Source of the DNA: Nitrospira sp.
GTDB lineage: Bacteria; Nitrospirota; Nitrospiria; Nitrospirales; UBA8639
NCBI GenBank assembly: GCA_024760505.1
Contig: CP058931.1
Location: 1,870,001-1,934,000, forward strand
Direction of reading: 5' to 3'
Length of the DNA stretch: 64,000 nt
Under the pieces are notes generated by a model. The model made no database searches. It saw only the letters and a list, made by a program, of their open reading frames with translations, and was not told where the DNA came from. Shown here piece after piece: positions 52,922-62,805 of this stretch. Position 1 is the stretch's first letter. Each line of letters opens with the position of its first letter. A program made the translations under genes and the position numbers.

Positions 52922-55900
52922 TGACCTTTTATAAGAGACGTGTGTTGACCTTGTTGTCTATTCTGGTCCTGCTGATGGTGCCCGCGACAGCCGCGCTGGC
53001 CGCATCCAATATCCCGGCAAAGGACACCTGGCGGGTGACCGCATCCTCGATTCAGAGCGATGAATTCAAACCCGGTTACCTGGCGGATGGCAACATGGAG
53101 ACTCGCTGGTCCAGTCAGGCAAAGGATGAGGAATGGGCGCTCATTGACCTTGGAAAGGTTGTTGAGATCACCGGCTTTACCCTGCATTGGGAGAACGGGT
53201 ATTCGAGCAAATACAACCTCCTGGTTTCGACCGATGCCCAGGTGTGGACGACGGTGTATATTAACGACGAGGGCGACGGGCAGATGGATGATATTTTTAT
53301 CCGGCCCGTTTCCGCGAGATATGTCCGACTGGATACACGGGAGAGAGCGACGAGCTGGGGGAATTCCCTTTGGGAGTTTGATATTAAGGGGACTGACGAC
53401 ATTGTCGATATCTCGGTGATCGCCGGTGGTGGAGCGAATACCCCGGCTTTGATGGATGGCCGCAAGGATACCATCTGGAAAAGCGAGGCGGTTGACCGGG
53501 CAGAATTGCTTCTGGATCTGCGCAAGTCCAGAACGATATCCGGATTGCGTGTCGACTGGGGGGAGCAATATGCCGGTGCGGTCGATATGGCCATTTCGTT
53601 GGATGGGAAGGAATGGAAGGATGTCTCCTCCATCTCCGTCTCGGCAGGATCACAGGGGCAGTCCGATTTTGTTCCGCAAGATCCCTCAGAGGTCCGTTTC
53701 ATCAGGCTTGTGCTGACTAACCCTATGAAAGCCGGGGGCGGTTTCGCGATTAGCGATATTTCATTGCGTGGTCCCAAGGAAGTGTTCACCCCTTTTATCC
53801 GGTATCAGTTTGATGCCCGGAGGGCTCCTTTCGGTGATTATCCCCCGCATGTCAGGGGCTATCAGACCTACTGGACGCTGGTTGGCCTTCCCATAGATAC
53901 CGAGGAAAGTCTCTTTGATGAGTATGGCAATCTGGAATCCCGGCGCGACGGTCCCATGCTGATGCCCTATGTCAAAGAGGGTGAGAATCTGTATTCGGCT
54001 GCGGTCGCGGCGAACATACGCCAGGAATTGCAGGACGGGTATCTGCCGGCTCCTATCGTGAAATGGGAGACGGGGAATGGACTGCATTTCCGGTCCGAGG
54101 CCATTACCAGCGGCCCTGTCGATGCCAGCATGACCTATGTGCGCCATCGGCTTGAAAATCGTTCCGACACCGTACGGAAAGGCGACCTTATCGTCACGCT
54201 CAGGCCCGCCCAGATCAATCCCAAGTGGCAACATGGCGGATTGTCGCCTATCCATTCGATCCGGTACGTGCATGAAACCGGAAAACTGGTCATGGTCAAC
54301 GACAAAAATACCTACCTGGCCCTTTCGCCTGCCGACAGTTTTCTTGGATCGCAATATGCTCATGGGGATATTGCCAACCACCTGCGAGGCAGGGTCATGC
54401 TGAGCGCCGGTGCAGACGGCAAGGGCGATGCCAAATCAATTGAAGACCAGACCGGGACCGGTCTGCTTTCGGCAGCCTGGACCTATGCATTCGAATTGAA
54501 ACCTGGTGAATCCAAGGAGGTAGTCTTTGCGGCTCCCCTGCATGAGACCCTGACCCATCTGAAAAAGGCAGGGGACTTCGAGAGTTTGCGGCAGGAGTAT
54601 GTGACCTTCTGGACCGACAAGCTTAACCGTGTGGGATTCGAGCTTGCCAATAAGGCTGTCGTCAATACCGTGAAGTCGCAGATAGCGTATATCCTCTTGA
54701 ACAACGATGGCGTGGTCATCCAGCCAGGCGCGCGCAGCTACAACCGGACCTGGATGCGGGATGGCGCGGTCATTTCCGCCACGCTCATGCGATTTGGTTA
54801 TTTTGATGAGGTCAGGGATTTTCTGAACTGGTATGCCGAACGCGTGGAGCCTGACGGTCTCGTGCCGCCTATTCTCTTCACCAGCGGTGAGGTGTATGAC
54901 GGCTGGGGGAGGAATATCGAATGGGACAGCCAGGGTCAGTTTATCTATGCAATCATGGAATACTATCGTTTTACGGGTGACAGAGACTTTCTGGAAAAGC
55001 ATTTTGATGCTGTGCACCGGGCGATGAAGTACATTGTCACATTGCGTGAGCGTACGCTTGATCCGAAACATTATGCCCATCTTGAAGCCGGTGAACGCCT
55101 GAAGGGCATCCTGCCTCCGTCTATCAGTCATGAAGGGTTCATTACCCCGATGCACAGTTATTGGGATGATTTCTGGGCTATTCGCGGTTGGGCGGACGGG
55201 ATTGAAATGGCGGAAATCCTGGGCCGGAAATTTTTGGCCGACTGGGCGAGGACTGAGTCGAAAAACTTCACCACAAGCGTCAGGGAGTCCATTGAAAAAA
55301 CGATGGCCTGGAAGTCTGCGGATTATATCCCTGTGGATGCGGACAAAGGTACTCCTGATCCGACCTCCATTGCCATTGCCATGTTTCCCACGGAAGCCTG
55401 GCATGTGCTGCCTGGAGATATCCTGGACCGGACGTTCCGGAACTATTACCGGATGGTGAAAGAAAGGGACGCCGGTTCGACGCCGTATTCCTATACGCCT
55501 TACGAGGTGCGGAATATTCTGGCGCTCGCAACCCTGGGGTATCGCAAGGAAGCCTTCGACCTGCATGAAATATTGTTCAAGGGCAGGCGTCCGCCCAATT
55601 GGAATGAGTTTGCGGAGGTTGTGCTGTCCGACAGCCGCAAGGGTGTCTATATTGGTGATATGCCCCATACGTGGGTCGGGGCGGGTTATGTGAATTCTGT
55701 CCGGGGCCTTATCGTGATGGAAGAGGATAAAAGCAAAACCTTGAACCTGCTGTTTGGTACCCCACGCGAATGGCTTGTGGGCGATGGCATTGCCCTTTCG
55801 AATTTTCCCACGCATTTCGGAAACCTGATGATGCAGGCGAAGTGGGATGACACCGATCAGAGGCTGAATCTGGATGTGGAGATGCCAAAAGACACGGATA

Positions 55901-56040
55901 GAAAAATTTATGTGCGCTGGCCAATCCACAAGGAGAGTAAGCCTAAGCAGGTGGTCGTTGAGGGCGATGACAGCTACCGTGTGGATGATCGCGGTATCTG
56001 GTTCTCAGGCCATACGTTCAAGTTGGTGGCCAAATGGTAA
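52921..56040 (+). CDS. Secreted discoidin/six-hairpin glycosidase-like protein 2
   Basis: This is a paralogue of the product of the gene at 45841, with 1039 residues. A signal peptide (VLLMVPATAALAAS) leads to two F5/8 type C domains, around residues 35-160 (YLADGNMETRWSSQAKDEEW) and 165-290 (LMDGRKDTIWKSEAVDRAEL). The six-hairpin domain has SYNRTWMRDGAVISATLMRF, DSQGQFIYAIMEYYRF, LPPSISHEGF, HSYWDDFWAIRGWAD and GDMPHTWVGAGYVNSV, matching its paralogue motif by motif. Coupled translation with the ATPase (TGATG) puts it firmly in the sugar operon. Activity is not assigned. Confidence 0.75.
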   Translation: MTFYKRRVLTLLSILVLLMVPATAALAASNIPAKDTWRVTASSIQSDEFKPGYLADGNMETRWSSQAKDEEWALIDLGKVVEITGFTLHWENGYSSKYNLLVSTDAQVWTTVYINDEGDGQMDDIFIRPVSARYVRLDTRERATSWGNSLWEFDIKGTDDIVDISVIAGGGANTPALMDGRKDTIWKSEAVDRAELLLDLRKSRTISGLRVDWGEQYAGAVDMAISLDGKEWKDVSSISVSAGSQGQSDFVPQDPSEVRFIRLVLTNPMKAGGGFAISDISLRGPKEVFTPFIRYQFDARRAPFGDYPPHVRGYQTYWTLVGLPIDTEESLFDEYGNLESRRDGPMLMPYVKEGENLYSAAVAANIRQELQDGYLPAPIVKWETGNGLHFRSEAITSGPVDASMTYVRHRLENRSDTVRKGDLIVTLRPAQINPKWQHGGLSPIHSIRYVHETGKLVMVNDKNTYLALSPADSFLGSQYAHGDIANHLRGRVMLSAGADGKGDAKSIEDQTGTGLLSAAWTYAFELKPGESKEVVFAAPLHETLTHLKKAGDFESLRQEYVTFWTDKLNRVGFELANKAVVNTVKSQIAYILLNNDGVVIQPGARSYNRTWMRDGAVISATLMRFGYFDEVRDFLNWYAERVEPDGLVPPILFTSGEVYDGWGRNIEWDSQGQFIYAIMEYYRFTGDRDFLEKHFDAVHRAMKYIVTLRERTLDPKHYAHLEAGERLKGILPPSISHEGFITPMHSYWDDFWAIRGWADGIEMAEILGRKFLADWARTESKNFTTSVRESIEKTMAWKSADYIPVDADKGTPDPTSIAIAMFPTEAWHVLPGDILDRTFRNYYRMVKERDAGSTPYSYTPYEVRNILALATLGYRKEAFDLHEILFKGRRPPNWNEFAEVVLSDSRKGVYIGDMPHTWVGAGYVNSVRGLIVMEEDKSKTLNLLFGTPREWLVGDGIALSNFPTHFGNLMMQAKWDDTDQRLNLDVEMPKDTDRKIYVRWPIHKESKPKQVVVEGDDSYRVDDRGIWFSGHTFKLVAKW

Positions 56041-56077
56041 ATGGTCGGATTCTCAACGTGGCGGCCTGCCCGGATCA

Positions 56078-56160
56078 AACGTATGCCGGAGATACTGCCG
56101 TGGGCCTTTCATGGTGACGAACACCTCATCGAGGTGCCGTGTGTGACCCAGGCGACCTTC
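56078..56160 (-). pseudogene. IS6-family transposase fragment
   Basis: On the minus strand RLGHTRHLDEVFVTMKGPRQ followed by YL matches the catalytic-core start of IS6-type transposases (usual WHLDEVFV, then YLWRAVD). Only about 25 residues are readable. It marks an old insertion at the end of the sugar operon. Confidence 0.55.
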
Positions 56161-56306
56161 GGGAGAGCCTGATGGCGTGAGTGTTGATTTGAGTTTGTAC
56201 AGGACAACGACGGAAGGTAGGCGTGTGGGGATGAATCACGCCAGGCCGTCAAAATCCGGTCAACGTGAAAATTCATAATACTAATGAGAGCTGAGGAGAT
56301 CGCTTG

Positions 56307-58805
56307 ATGTTAATGGCTTGTCATATGAGTAAGACAAAGAATCTGGCGATCATCGGGATGCTGTGTGTGTTGGTGGGCCTGCAAAGCGTTAATGCTGCAG
56401 GGGCAACCACGGTGCGCCATGCCAAGAATATGAGCTTTCCGTCCCAGTGTGCGGAAGAAGACAATGTGAACATTCCGATCTATGGCGGTTATGTGTCCGA
56501 CTATCAAATCACCGCGACCTTTCCGACCTATTTTCCACTCCAACGCGGGCAGAAGGATCTTTGTGTTGGGGATCTGACCAACTGCGAACAGGCGTGGGAC
56601 ATGCGGCCAACGGCGCAGGTTGCTTACTACGATGCGGCGCAACGGACGTTGAAATTTGTCTGGCAGTCGCCCGGTTTTTATTGGTATCCGATTGAAACCC
56701 CGGACGCGGAGAATGCGGATGTCGGACAATATGTGTCGCTGGCGTATCCGCCGACAGACCGGTATTGGGTGGGCTTAGGTGCGCCACCGGCCATGGCCTA
56801 TTATGACGCGCTCAAACAAAACCTCATGTATATTGTCCGGGATGAAAAGGGGAAGTGGCGCCAGCCGGAGATTGTCGATTCCACCGGCGATGTCGGGAAA
56901 TACGTCTCGTTGCGTATTAGTCGGGATAGGCGGCATCACGTCGTGTATTACGATGCGGATCATGGGAATTTAAAATATACCTATAAGAGCAATCCGGATA
57001 TGGTGGGCGGATGGGCGACCCCAACGATCCTGGACGCAAACGGCGATGTCGGGCAGCATGCCGCCATGGCGATAGGTCCCTCGGGCAGCCTGCATGTGGT
57101 GTATTACGATGCGGACTCGAAGGATTTGAAATATGTCACCAACGATGACGCGCATGGATGGTCGGCGCCCGTGGTCTTGGATGCCGTCGGGGACGTCGGC
57201 ACCTACGCCTCAATGAGCGTGTACTATGAGGGTTGGACCGAAAAAATGAACGGGGCATATGAAGGGCATTATCCGCATATCACGTATTACGATTCGAGCA
57301 ACGGACATTTAAAATATATCTATCAGGATGCAGAGGGATGGTCGACCCCGGTTGTGTTGGATGCGGCGGGAGATGTCGGTCAATATACGTCGACGGCGTT
57401 TGGTCCTGATGGGTCTCTGCATGTGGCGTATTATGATGCCACGAATAAGGATTTAAAATACCTTCATAAAGAAGCCGCCGCGGCATCATGGCCGGCGGGG
57501 ATCGTTCTTGATGCGGTGGGGGATGTTGGCCGGTTTGCCTCGCTGGGGGTGACGGCAAGAGGCTATCCGAATATTGCCTATTACGATGCCGACAACCAGC
57601 GTTTAAAATTTCTGGCGAAGACGAAGACGACTGCGCCACAGTGGGATAACGCTCAGGTCCTCGCATCCGGTGCCGCTGTGCAGTATGCGAGTTTGGTGAC
57701 CTCGGGTTTTGTGGACATCGCGGATCTCGACGGTAAGGACATTTACAACGACGGCGATGTGGCGGTGCGAGTCATGGATGTGTCCGGGTGGCCCTATGAA
57801 TCCGGGATGGCCGTTAATATCGTGGGTGGACCATCGGAGCCGGATCACGATTTTATCCAGTTTCTTAAACGGACGGACGACGCTCATGCCCCCCCGCAAA
57901 TATTTGTACTCTATGCCAATGGATACGCACGGATTATCACGCAACCCCCGGTGGGACGGGAGGAACGGGTCTGTTTCGGCTCCTCGATGATAATCGGGCC
58001 GGCGGCAGAGGACCCCTTGTTTCCGTTCATTCCGATCGAGAGGCTGGATATCGATCCGCACACCATGTCCATCAAGGTGCGGTATAAAAATGGGTCGTCC
58101 GCGGTATTGCAGCTCCAAGCCGAACCGGGCAAGACGACGGTGCGCGTGACGGATGTGACGTATGACACACTCGCCGCGCCGTTTGTCACCATGCGTTCCA
58201 TGTGGGTGGCCAATGATAATAGCGATATCTCCCGCATCCAGGCCGCATCGTCGTCTGGTGTCGTGCAAACGTACCCGATCGATCCGACGCATGAGGAATG
58301 GACCACGATCCCGGGCGATTCCTGGAGTTTTGACCGGCCTACCTATTCGCGGCACAATACCTCGTGCCCGGACTTTAAAGTCGAGGTGCTGCGCCCACTC
58401 GGCTACTTTGTGACCCGGCAGGCTGAGGACTATCGCTCGGGTACCCTGCTGAAATCGCCCCGCAGGACGGCGTCCGGGGGACAAACGATACGAGGGACCG
58501 GGGATGCGAACTATGTGTTGGATCTGACTGAGAACATTCCGAATCCGAGTATTCGCCTGAGATATACAAAGGGCAAAAGTGCCGGTGATCAGGTCACGAT
58601 CTCTGTGGATGGCCGGCGCCAGGCGACGATTGAGATGGAGGATGGGGGCACCCTGGGTGATTATGAGGTGACGCAAGAAATGCGATTATCACAGGCGCTC
58701 CCCGCCGGTTCCCATACGATCACATTGGAGGTGCAATCAGATACTGGAACTTTGGAATTGGATTATTTTGTTATCCACAACCAAGCCGAACATCTGAGTC
58801 ATTAG
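56307..58805 (+). CDS. Secreted repeat protein, likely beta-propeller with C-terminal carbohydrate-binding-type domain
   Basis: After a signal peptide the 832-residue protein has about seven repeats of 45-65 residues. Each has YYDA..., then LKY or LKF, then a GWSTPVVLDA-type strand and GDVGQY. Examples are MAYYDALKQNLMYIV, VVYYDADHGNLKYTY, ITYYDSSNGHLKYIY, VAYYDATNKDLKYLH and IAYYDADNQRLKFLA. Seven such blades suggest a beta-propeller. The C-terminal 120 residues (IRLRYTKGKSAGDQVTISVD, then a DTGTLELDYFVI end) look like a carbohydrate-binding sandwich. GAGGAG precedes the ATG at 56307. It is probably extracellular. It may bind the glycan used by the operon, but this is inference. Confidence 0.7.
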   Translation: MLMACHMSKTKNLAIIGMLCVLVGLQSVNAAGATTVRHAKNMSFPSQCAEEDNVNIPIYGGYVSDYQITATFPTYFPLQRGQKDLCVGDLTNCEQAWDMRPTAQVAYYDAAQRTLKFVWQSPGFYWYPIETPDAENADVGQYVSLAYPPTDRYWVGLGAPPAMAYYDALKQNLMYIVRDEKGKWRQPEIVDSTGDVGKYVSLRISRDRRHHVVYYDADHGNLKYTYKSNPDMVGGWATPTILDANGDVGQHAAMAIGPSGSLHVVYYDADSKDLKYVTNDDAHGWSAPVVLDAVGDVGTYASMSVYYEGWTEKMNGAYEGHYPHITYYDSSNGHLKYIYQDAEGWSTPVVLDAAGDVGQYTSTAFGPDGSLHVAYYDATNKDLKYLHKEAAAASWPAGIVLDAVGDVGRFASLGVTARGYPNIAYYDADNQRLKFLAKTKTTAPQWDNAQVLASGAAVQYASLVTSGFVDIADLDGKDIYNDGDVAVRVMDVSGWPYESGMAVNIVGGPSEPDHDFIQFLKRTDDAHAPPQIFVLYANGYARIITQPPVGREERVCFGSSMIIGPAAEDPLFPFIPIERLDIDPHTMSIKVRYKNGSSAVLQLQAEPGKTTVRVTDVTYDTLAAPFVTMRSMWVANDNSDISRIQAASSSGVVQTYPIDPTHEEWTTIPGDSWSFDRPTYSRHNTSCPDFKVEVLRPLGYFVTRQAEDYRSGTLLKSPRRTASGGQTIRGTGDANYVLDLTENIPNPSIRLRYTKGKSAGDQVTISVDGRRQATIEMEDGGTLGDYEVTQEMRLSQALPAGSHTITLEVQSDTGTLELDYFVIHNQAEHLSH

Positions 58806-59490
58806 GAAAGCCGAAGGTTTCTGGTATCCGACCACCGGGTGTTTCTGCCCCGGTACCGGGCGCCATCGAAGGTAATTTCGCAGATGACGAGAAGCAATCC
58901 CATTGGATGAGGTAACCAGCCCGTGGTTGCGTGGTTCGCCGGTTGGTGGAACATCCTTTCATCGTTCAATCGTCTAACCATGCATTCCGCCGGGTATCCC
59001 GGCTCCTCCTGTCCATTCTAAAATACCGTTCGATCATTCTTTTTTCAGCGACGATTCATCCGATACTCTTGCCTGGTCCTGATTCCGTTATGTCAGGGAG
59101 AATCGTGGAGCATTGTTTTTCGCTGATGGGCAATGGCCGGGTATCGGGTCAGATAAAGGGAGAAGGTATAGGATGAGTGCCGGGTATTTCAGTGCCCGTC
59201 TCCATCGGAAATTGTTCATTTTTAATCTGCGCGATCTATAGTAGAATCCTTTGGCAAAAGCCAAAAGTGGATGGGCAGATTTTTGTATGTGTGTACCTGC
59301 AATCTACGCCTTCAATCTACGCCTTCAATCCACAAGAGTTAGCGAATTGGGGCCATCTATGGGACATGTGGTAAACGGATGCATAGCAGAGCATGTACAT
59401 CGCTGTGGCGATTTAAAGTCCAGGAAGAACCATAGGGCGGTCTCCGGTAGGTTTGCCTTCTTACTGAGCCTTCTTGCAAAGGGGTCTGTC
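58806..59490. other. Gap with a short tandem repeat
   Basis: Bases 59300-59331 hold two and a half copies of CAATCTACGCCTT. Otherwise I see no gene in this gap. Confidence 0.5.
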
Positions 59491-60228
59491 ATGCGGATGA
59501 AAAAAGTCACTATGCAATTGACGCTCGTCACGGTCTTTCTCCTTACCGGATGTGGAGGAGTGCAGTCGGGACAAACTACCGTATTGAAAGGTTCCCAGTT
59601 GCCGGAAAAGCAAGGTTGGCAGGATTCCAGCAATGCTGTTCGCCCATTGGATGTGGTGACAAACGGAAGTCATGTCACGCTCAACACGATCGGAGTCCTA
59701 AGAGCCATCGATCAACTGCCAGGGAAAGCGTACATGTGGTTTTATAAAGACCTTCCTTTTGATTTCGAAACAGGGTTCTCCATTGAGTTTACATTGCAGG
59801 TGCACAAAGTGGAGCAACCGCATAATTTTCTTGATTCGGGCATTATGTTTTACGGTTCTGTCGACATCTCTGACGGGACCTTCGCAGAAGGACCTCGAAG
59901 TCATATGATCTATTTTGATGAGGATGCCATTGGATGGGGGGACGAGAAAGGGATGTTTAAAATGGATACGACTGATACCTTTCACACCTACACGTTAACG
60001 GTTGAGGGTGGAAGATTTGCCAAGGTGTACGTTGATGGAAAGCCTGCTTTGAAACGAAATGACTGGGTGGGTATACCCAGAATCGGCTTTGGGGATATGA
60101 CGAATGATAATGGGGTCAATGGAAAGTTCTCTATAGGTGACATAATTGTGACCTCCGATCCCCAGCGCTTCCCTTCGCGACCTGCCCCCCGCCGTCAACT
60201 AATCCCTCCTTCACGACGTGGTGGTTAA
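59491..60228 (+). CDS. Lipoprotein with concanavalin-like (DUF1080-type) fold
   Basis: The 245-residue protein starts MRMKKVTMQLTLVTVFLLTG with Cys next, a lipobox. The rest is beta-rich: SIEFTLQVHKVEQPHNFLDS, GIMFYGSVDIS, TFHTYTLTVEGGRFAKVYVD and a Gly-rich end region. This order resembles DUF1080/LamG-type jelly-roll domains, which bind or cut glycans. The frame is open 80 codons upstream, but AAGGGG before 59491 and the lipobox fix the start. The C-terminal tail is basic and Pro-rich. Confidence 0.7.
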   Translation: MRMKKVTMQLTLVTVFLLTGCGGVQSGQTTVLKGSQLPEKQGWQDSSNAVRPLDVVTNGSHVTLNTIGVLRAIDQLPGKAYMWFYKDLPFDFETGFSIEFTLQVHKVEQPHNFLDSGIMFYGSVDISDGTFAEGPRSHMIYFDEDAIGWGDEKGMFKMDTTDTFHTYTLTVEGGRFAKVYVDGKPALKRNDWVGIPRIGFGDMTNDNGVNGKFSIGDIIVTSDPQRFPSRPAPRRQLIPPSRRGG

Positions 60229-60412
60229 TCCACCCATTGATAAACCAAACACATAGACTCACTGTCTGAAAAGTTTTGTAAGGGATTTCGTTATTCCTCA
60301 GAGTAATCTGAGTCAGATTTTGGAGGAACAGGCAAGAGGGAGCAGATGCAGGTGGATGGAGGGATATTGGTTTGCTGGTGACTTGTTTTTTAGCTGAGGG
60401 AAAATTATTGGC

Positions 60413-61137
60413 CTAGTTTTTCCCATTCCTGGACTCAGCATAAGACGAAGAATGTAGAGGGAATAATTCATTATAGGTCTTTTCCCATTCATCTAAGGGG
60501 TCTTTGTGGCCTTTAGAAACGATTTCAAGAAAGGAACCATATTGTAGGGCTCGAGCATCATCAATGATTTGTGTGAGGCCATATTCTTTGCGAAAATTAT
60601 ATTCTGTAAATGCTGCCGAGGCACATTGAAGGGGAAAGAACCAGTCTCGCTCCTGATTCGTATGATAATCCTTCAAATAAAGCCGTATTGCATTAAATAT
60701 TTTGCAATATTGATTGGCCCTCAACCATTTGCTCTACACCAACTTATAGGCCTCATCTTTGGTAGGGCTGGTTTTTTGCTTCCAGTCTTATTCGCCAGTG
60801 TCTATGCGTTTTTGGGCAAATTCAGGCAGGAAGTCTTTCAATTCCCCAGAAACACCATTGAAACCCGCTAGCCTATGGCCAGGCTCAATCATGAATATTT
60901 CACAATCCACCTGGTTCAACATGGACTCAAGCAACCCTCACGGTTAGCCAATACTCTATCGGGAGCCTGCCATAGGGTTTCTGTCACATTGTCAATTTCC
61001 TGAAGGATCTTTTCCTTCGATGCTTCAGAAAGTTTCTGAATGAACTCATGGGGTGATTCATGAATGTCTTTTTGTAAATGGGTTAGAACAATCTCATAAA
61101 GGGGATTGGTGGAAATGGTTTTTCTGCGATGGAACAT
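60413..61137 (-). pseudogene. Decayed hypothetical gene with one frameshift and two in-frame stops
   Basis: On the minus strand the first part reads NPLYEIVLTHLQKDIHESPH and SEASKEKILQEIDNV. After a one-base shift near 60930 it continues MLNQVDCEIFMIEPGHRLAG and FLPEFAQKRIDTGE, then a TAA. It goes on in the same frame with DWKQKTSPTKDEAYKLV, then a TAG, then SKWLRANQYCKIFNAIRLYL to a stop at 60413. About 240 residues were once encoded. I do not recognise the family. Confidence 0.6.
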
Positions 61138-61489
61138 GCCCCGTAATTTTTTTTACAACCCCCATACAAAACCTCCACAAGTAAGGGGTAGGTTTTCCAC
61201 ACAGGGAGATTCATGAAGAAAAGTACTCGGCATGGAATCTTTTCCTATCGCTGCCTTGCACTCACGAATTTACTTGCTGTCTATTCACCAAAATCCGGTT
61301 TCCGGCAGATTGGGATTGATGAAAAAACCGTCTTTCTGTGGATTTGTCCTATTGGCCAGAGAATGAATGTAGCCGAATAAAAGAAGCAGGGAGGTTCATC
61401 CTAGGTGTCTTTGGGAAAATTGGCGATATAGTGTCCATCGATTCCACTATGTATGATGAACGAACTGAAAAAGTCGACTACAGCTGGTC
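61138..61489. other. Gap without a supported gene
   Basis: No ribosome site or family match is visible in these 350 bases. Confidence 0.35.
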
Positions 61490-62662
61490 CTACCAATCCA
61501 CCTCCATCTTCTCCTTCGCAGGTTTTTCTGCACACGAATCATTTTCCCCATCCCGTGAAGTATGAGCGGAAATTGGCGACGGTAAGATTTTGAATTCCGC
61601 GCGAATGGCAGGGTGGTCGCTAAGGAGATCTTCGTACTTTTCATTAGGAGATTGTCTGCCTCGGTTAACTGGATGCCGGAAACGCTGATCTTCCGATCCA
61701 GAGCCGATTAACTCAATCCTTGCCCCTTGACCTCCTCGATAGAAAATGTAGTCCACTCGATTTTTCCAATATCCATTGGGTTCTGGGCGTGCATTGCTGT
61801 CATTGAGAGCCAATTCATCAAGGAGATAGTGTTTTAAAATTCGGTAGTCTTCTCCTGAGGCCTCAATTCCTCCATGGTCATATTGTGAGTTGAAATCACC
61901 CCCGAGAATGAAGGCCCGATCTTTCGATAATTTCTTGATACATTTTGCAAGGAATTTTATCTGCTTTTTTCGAACAATTCGGTCTTCCTCATCTCTTCCG
62001 GCATCCAGGTGTGTATTGTATACGTCAAATTCTGCGCCATTCGGAAGACGAACCGGCACGCGAAGAAGTCCTTTGGTCGACCAGCAATCATTTTTCCTAC
62101 TTAACCATCCTTCACAATCTGGAAGCGGTACCTGTGTGACTCCCTCTTTTATAGCTTTATAGTAGGGTGAAGCTATGGTCAGCCCCGAACCATAGGGGAC
62201 ACGGAAAGGAACGCCGGGACTATTAAATAACTGAAACCCAACATTGACGATTTTAATGGGAAGGGTTACCAGCCATAATGGGGCCAGCGCTATCCGTGGC
62301 CCGTTCCCCTTTTCTATGAGCTCATAGGTGAATTCATGGACAATTTGCCGGTGAAATTCAAAATCCTCTTGTAATAATACGAAATCATAATCCATGAGCA
62401 ACCAGGCCATCAGGCCACTTCGGGTATCATCATTCCTCACAGGTATTCCGACATAAATGGAATTCAGGATCGGAGAAATTCCATGAACATTGTAAGACAG
62501 AAACCGAATGGTACAGGGCACAGGTATCGATGATTCCGATTGATCCACAGAACATACTTCGCGTGGCGTAACACCTTCTGCTATTGAAAACTCGTAACCG
62601 GAATCTATCAATGTCATGCTAAGTAAGAAGACCCCCTTCATCAAGCATTTTGGTATGGCCAT
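61490..62662 (-). CDS. Endonuclease/exonuclease/phosphatase family protein
   Basis: This fold covers DNase I-type nucleases, inositol phosphatases and sphingomyelinases. The motifs run in order: IRFLSYNVHGISP, FVLLQEDFEFHR (metal Glu), FDVYNTHLDAGRD, FILGGDFNSQYDHGG (GDFN), NRVDYIFYRGG and LLSDHPAIRAEF (SDHP, catalytic His). The 390-residue protein has an N-terminal hydrophobic segment resembling a signal peptide, so secretion is likely; this makes a phosphodiesterase or sphingomyelinase-like role more likely than DNA repair. AAGGAG lies 9 bases before the ATG. The last 25 residues are charged. Confidence 0.85.
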   Translation of the reverse strand: MAIPKCLMKGVFLLSMTLIDSGYEFSIAEGVTPREVCSVDQSESSIPVPCTIRFLSYNVHGISPILNSIYVGIPVRNDDTRSGLMAWLLMDYDFVLLQEDFEFHRQIVHEFTYELIEKGNGPRIALAPLWLVTLPIKIVNVGFQLFNSPGVPFRVPYGSGLTIASPYYKAIKEGVTQVPLPDCEGWLSRKNDCWSTKGLLRVPVRLPNGAEFDVYNTHLDAGRDEEDRIVRKKQIKFLAKCIKKLSKDRAFILGGDFNSQYDHGGIEASGEDYRILKHYLLDELALNDSNARPEPNGYWKNRVDYIFYRGGQGARIELIGSGSEDQRFRHPVNRGRQSPNEKYEDLLSDHPAIRAEFKILPSPISAHTSRDGENDSCAEKPAKEKMEVDW

Positions 62663-62805
62663 ATTTCACAACTCCTTTTCTATTCCGAAATTCGTATTCA
62701 TAACGACGACCTCATCAGAGGAACTAGGGTCCCCAACTCCCAAAATTAAACCGCCCCCTACTTTACTTACCTCAGATTGAACCCAGATTCAGCAGTAGAA
62801 AATCA

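Noticed and set aside
54436..55929. 497-residue frame on the minus strand, with similar long frames at 50236-51798, 49074-50156 and 57603-58676
   Set aside because: All mirror well-supported + strand genes (six-hairpin protein, GH1, IS110, propeller protein). They arise from high GC and biased third positions.
59300..59331. Iteron-like origin of replication
   Set aside because: Only two and a half 13-base copies are present, without AT-rich DNA, DnaA boxes or a replication gene.
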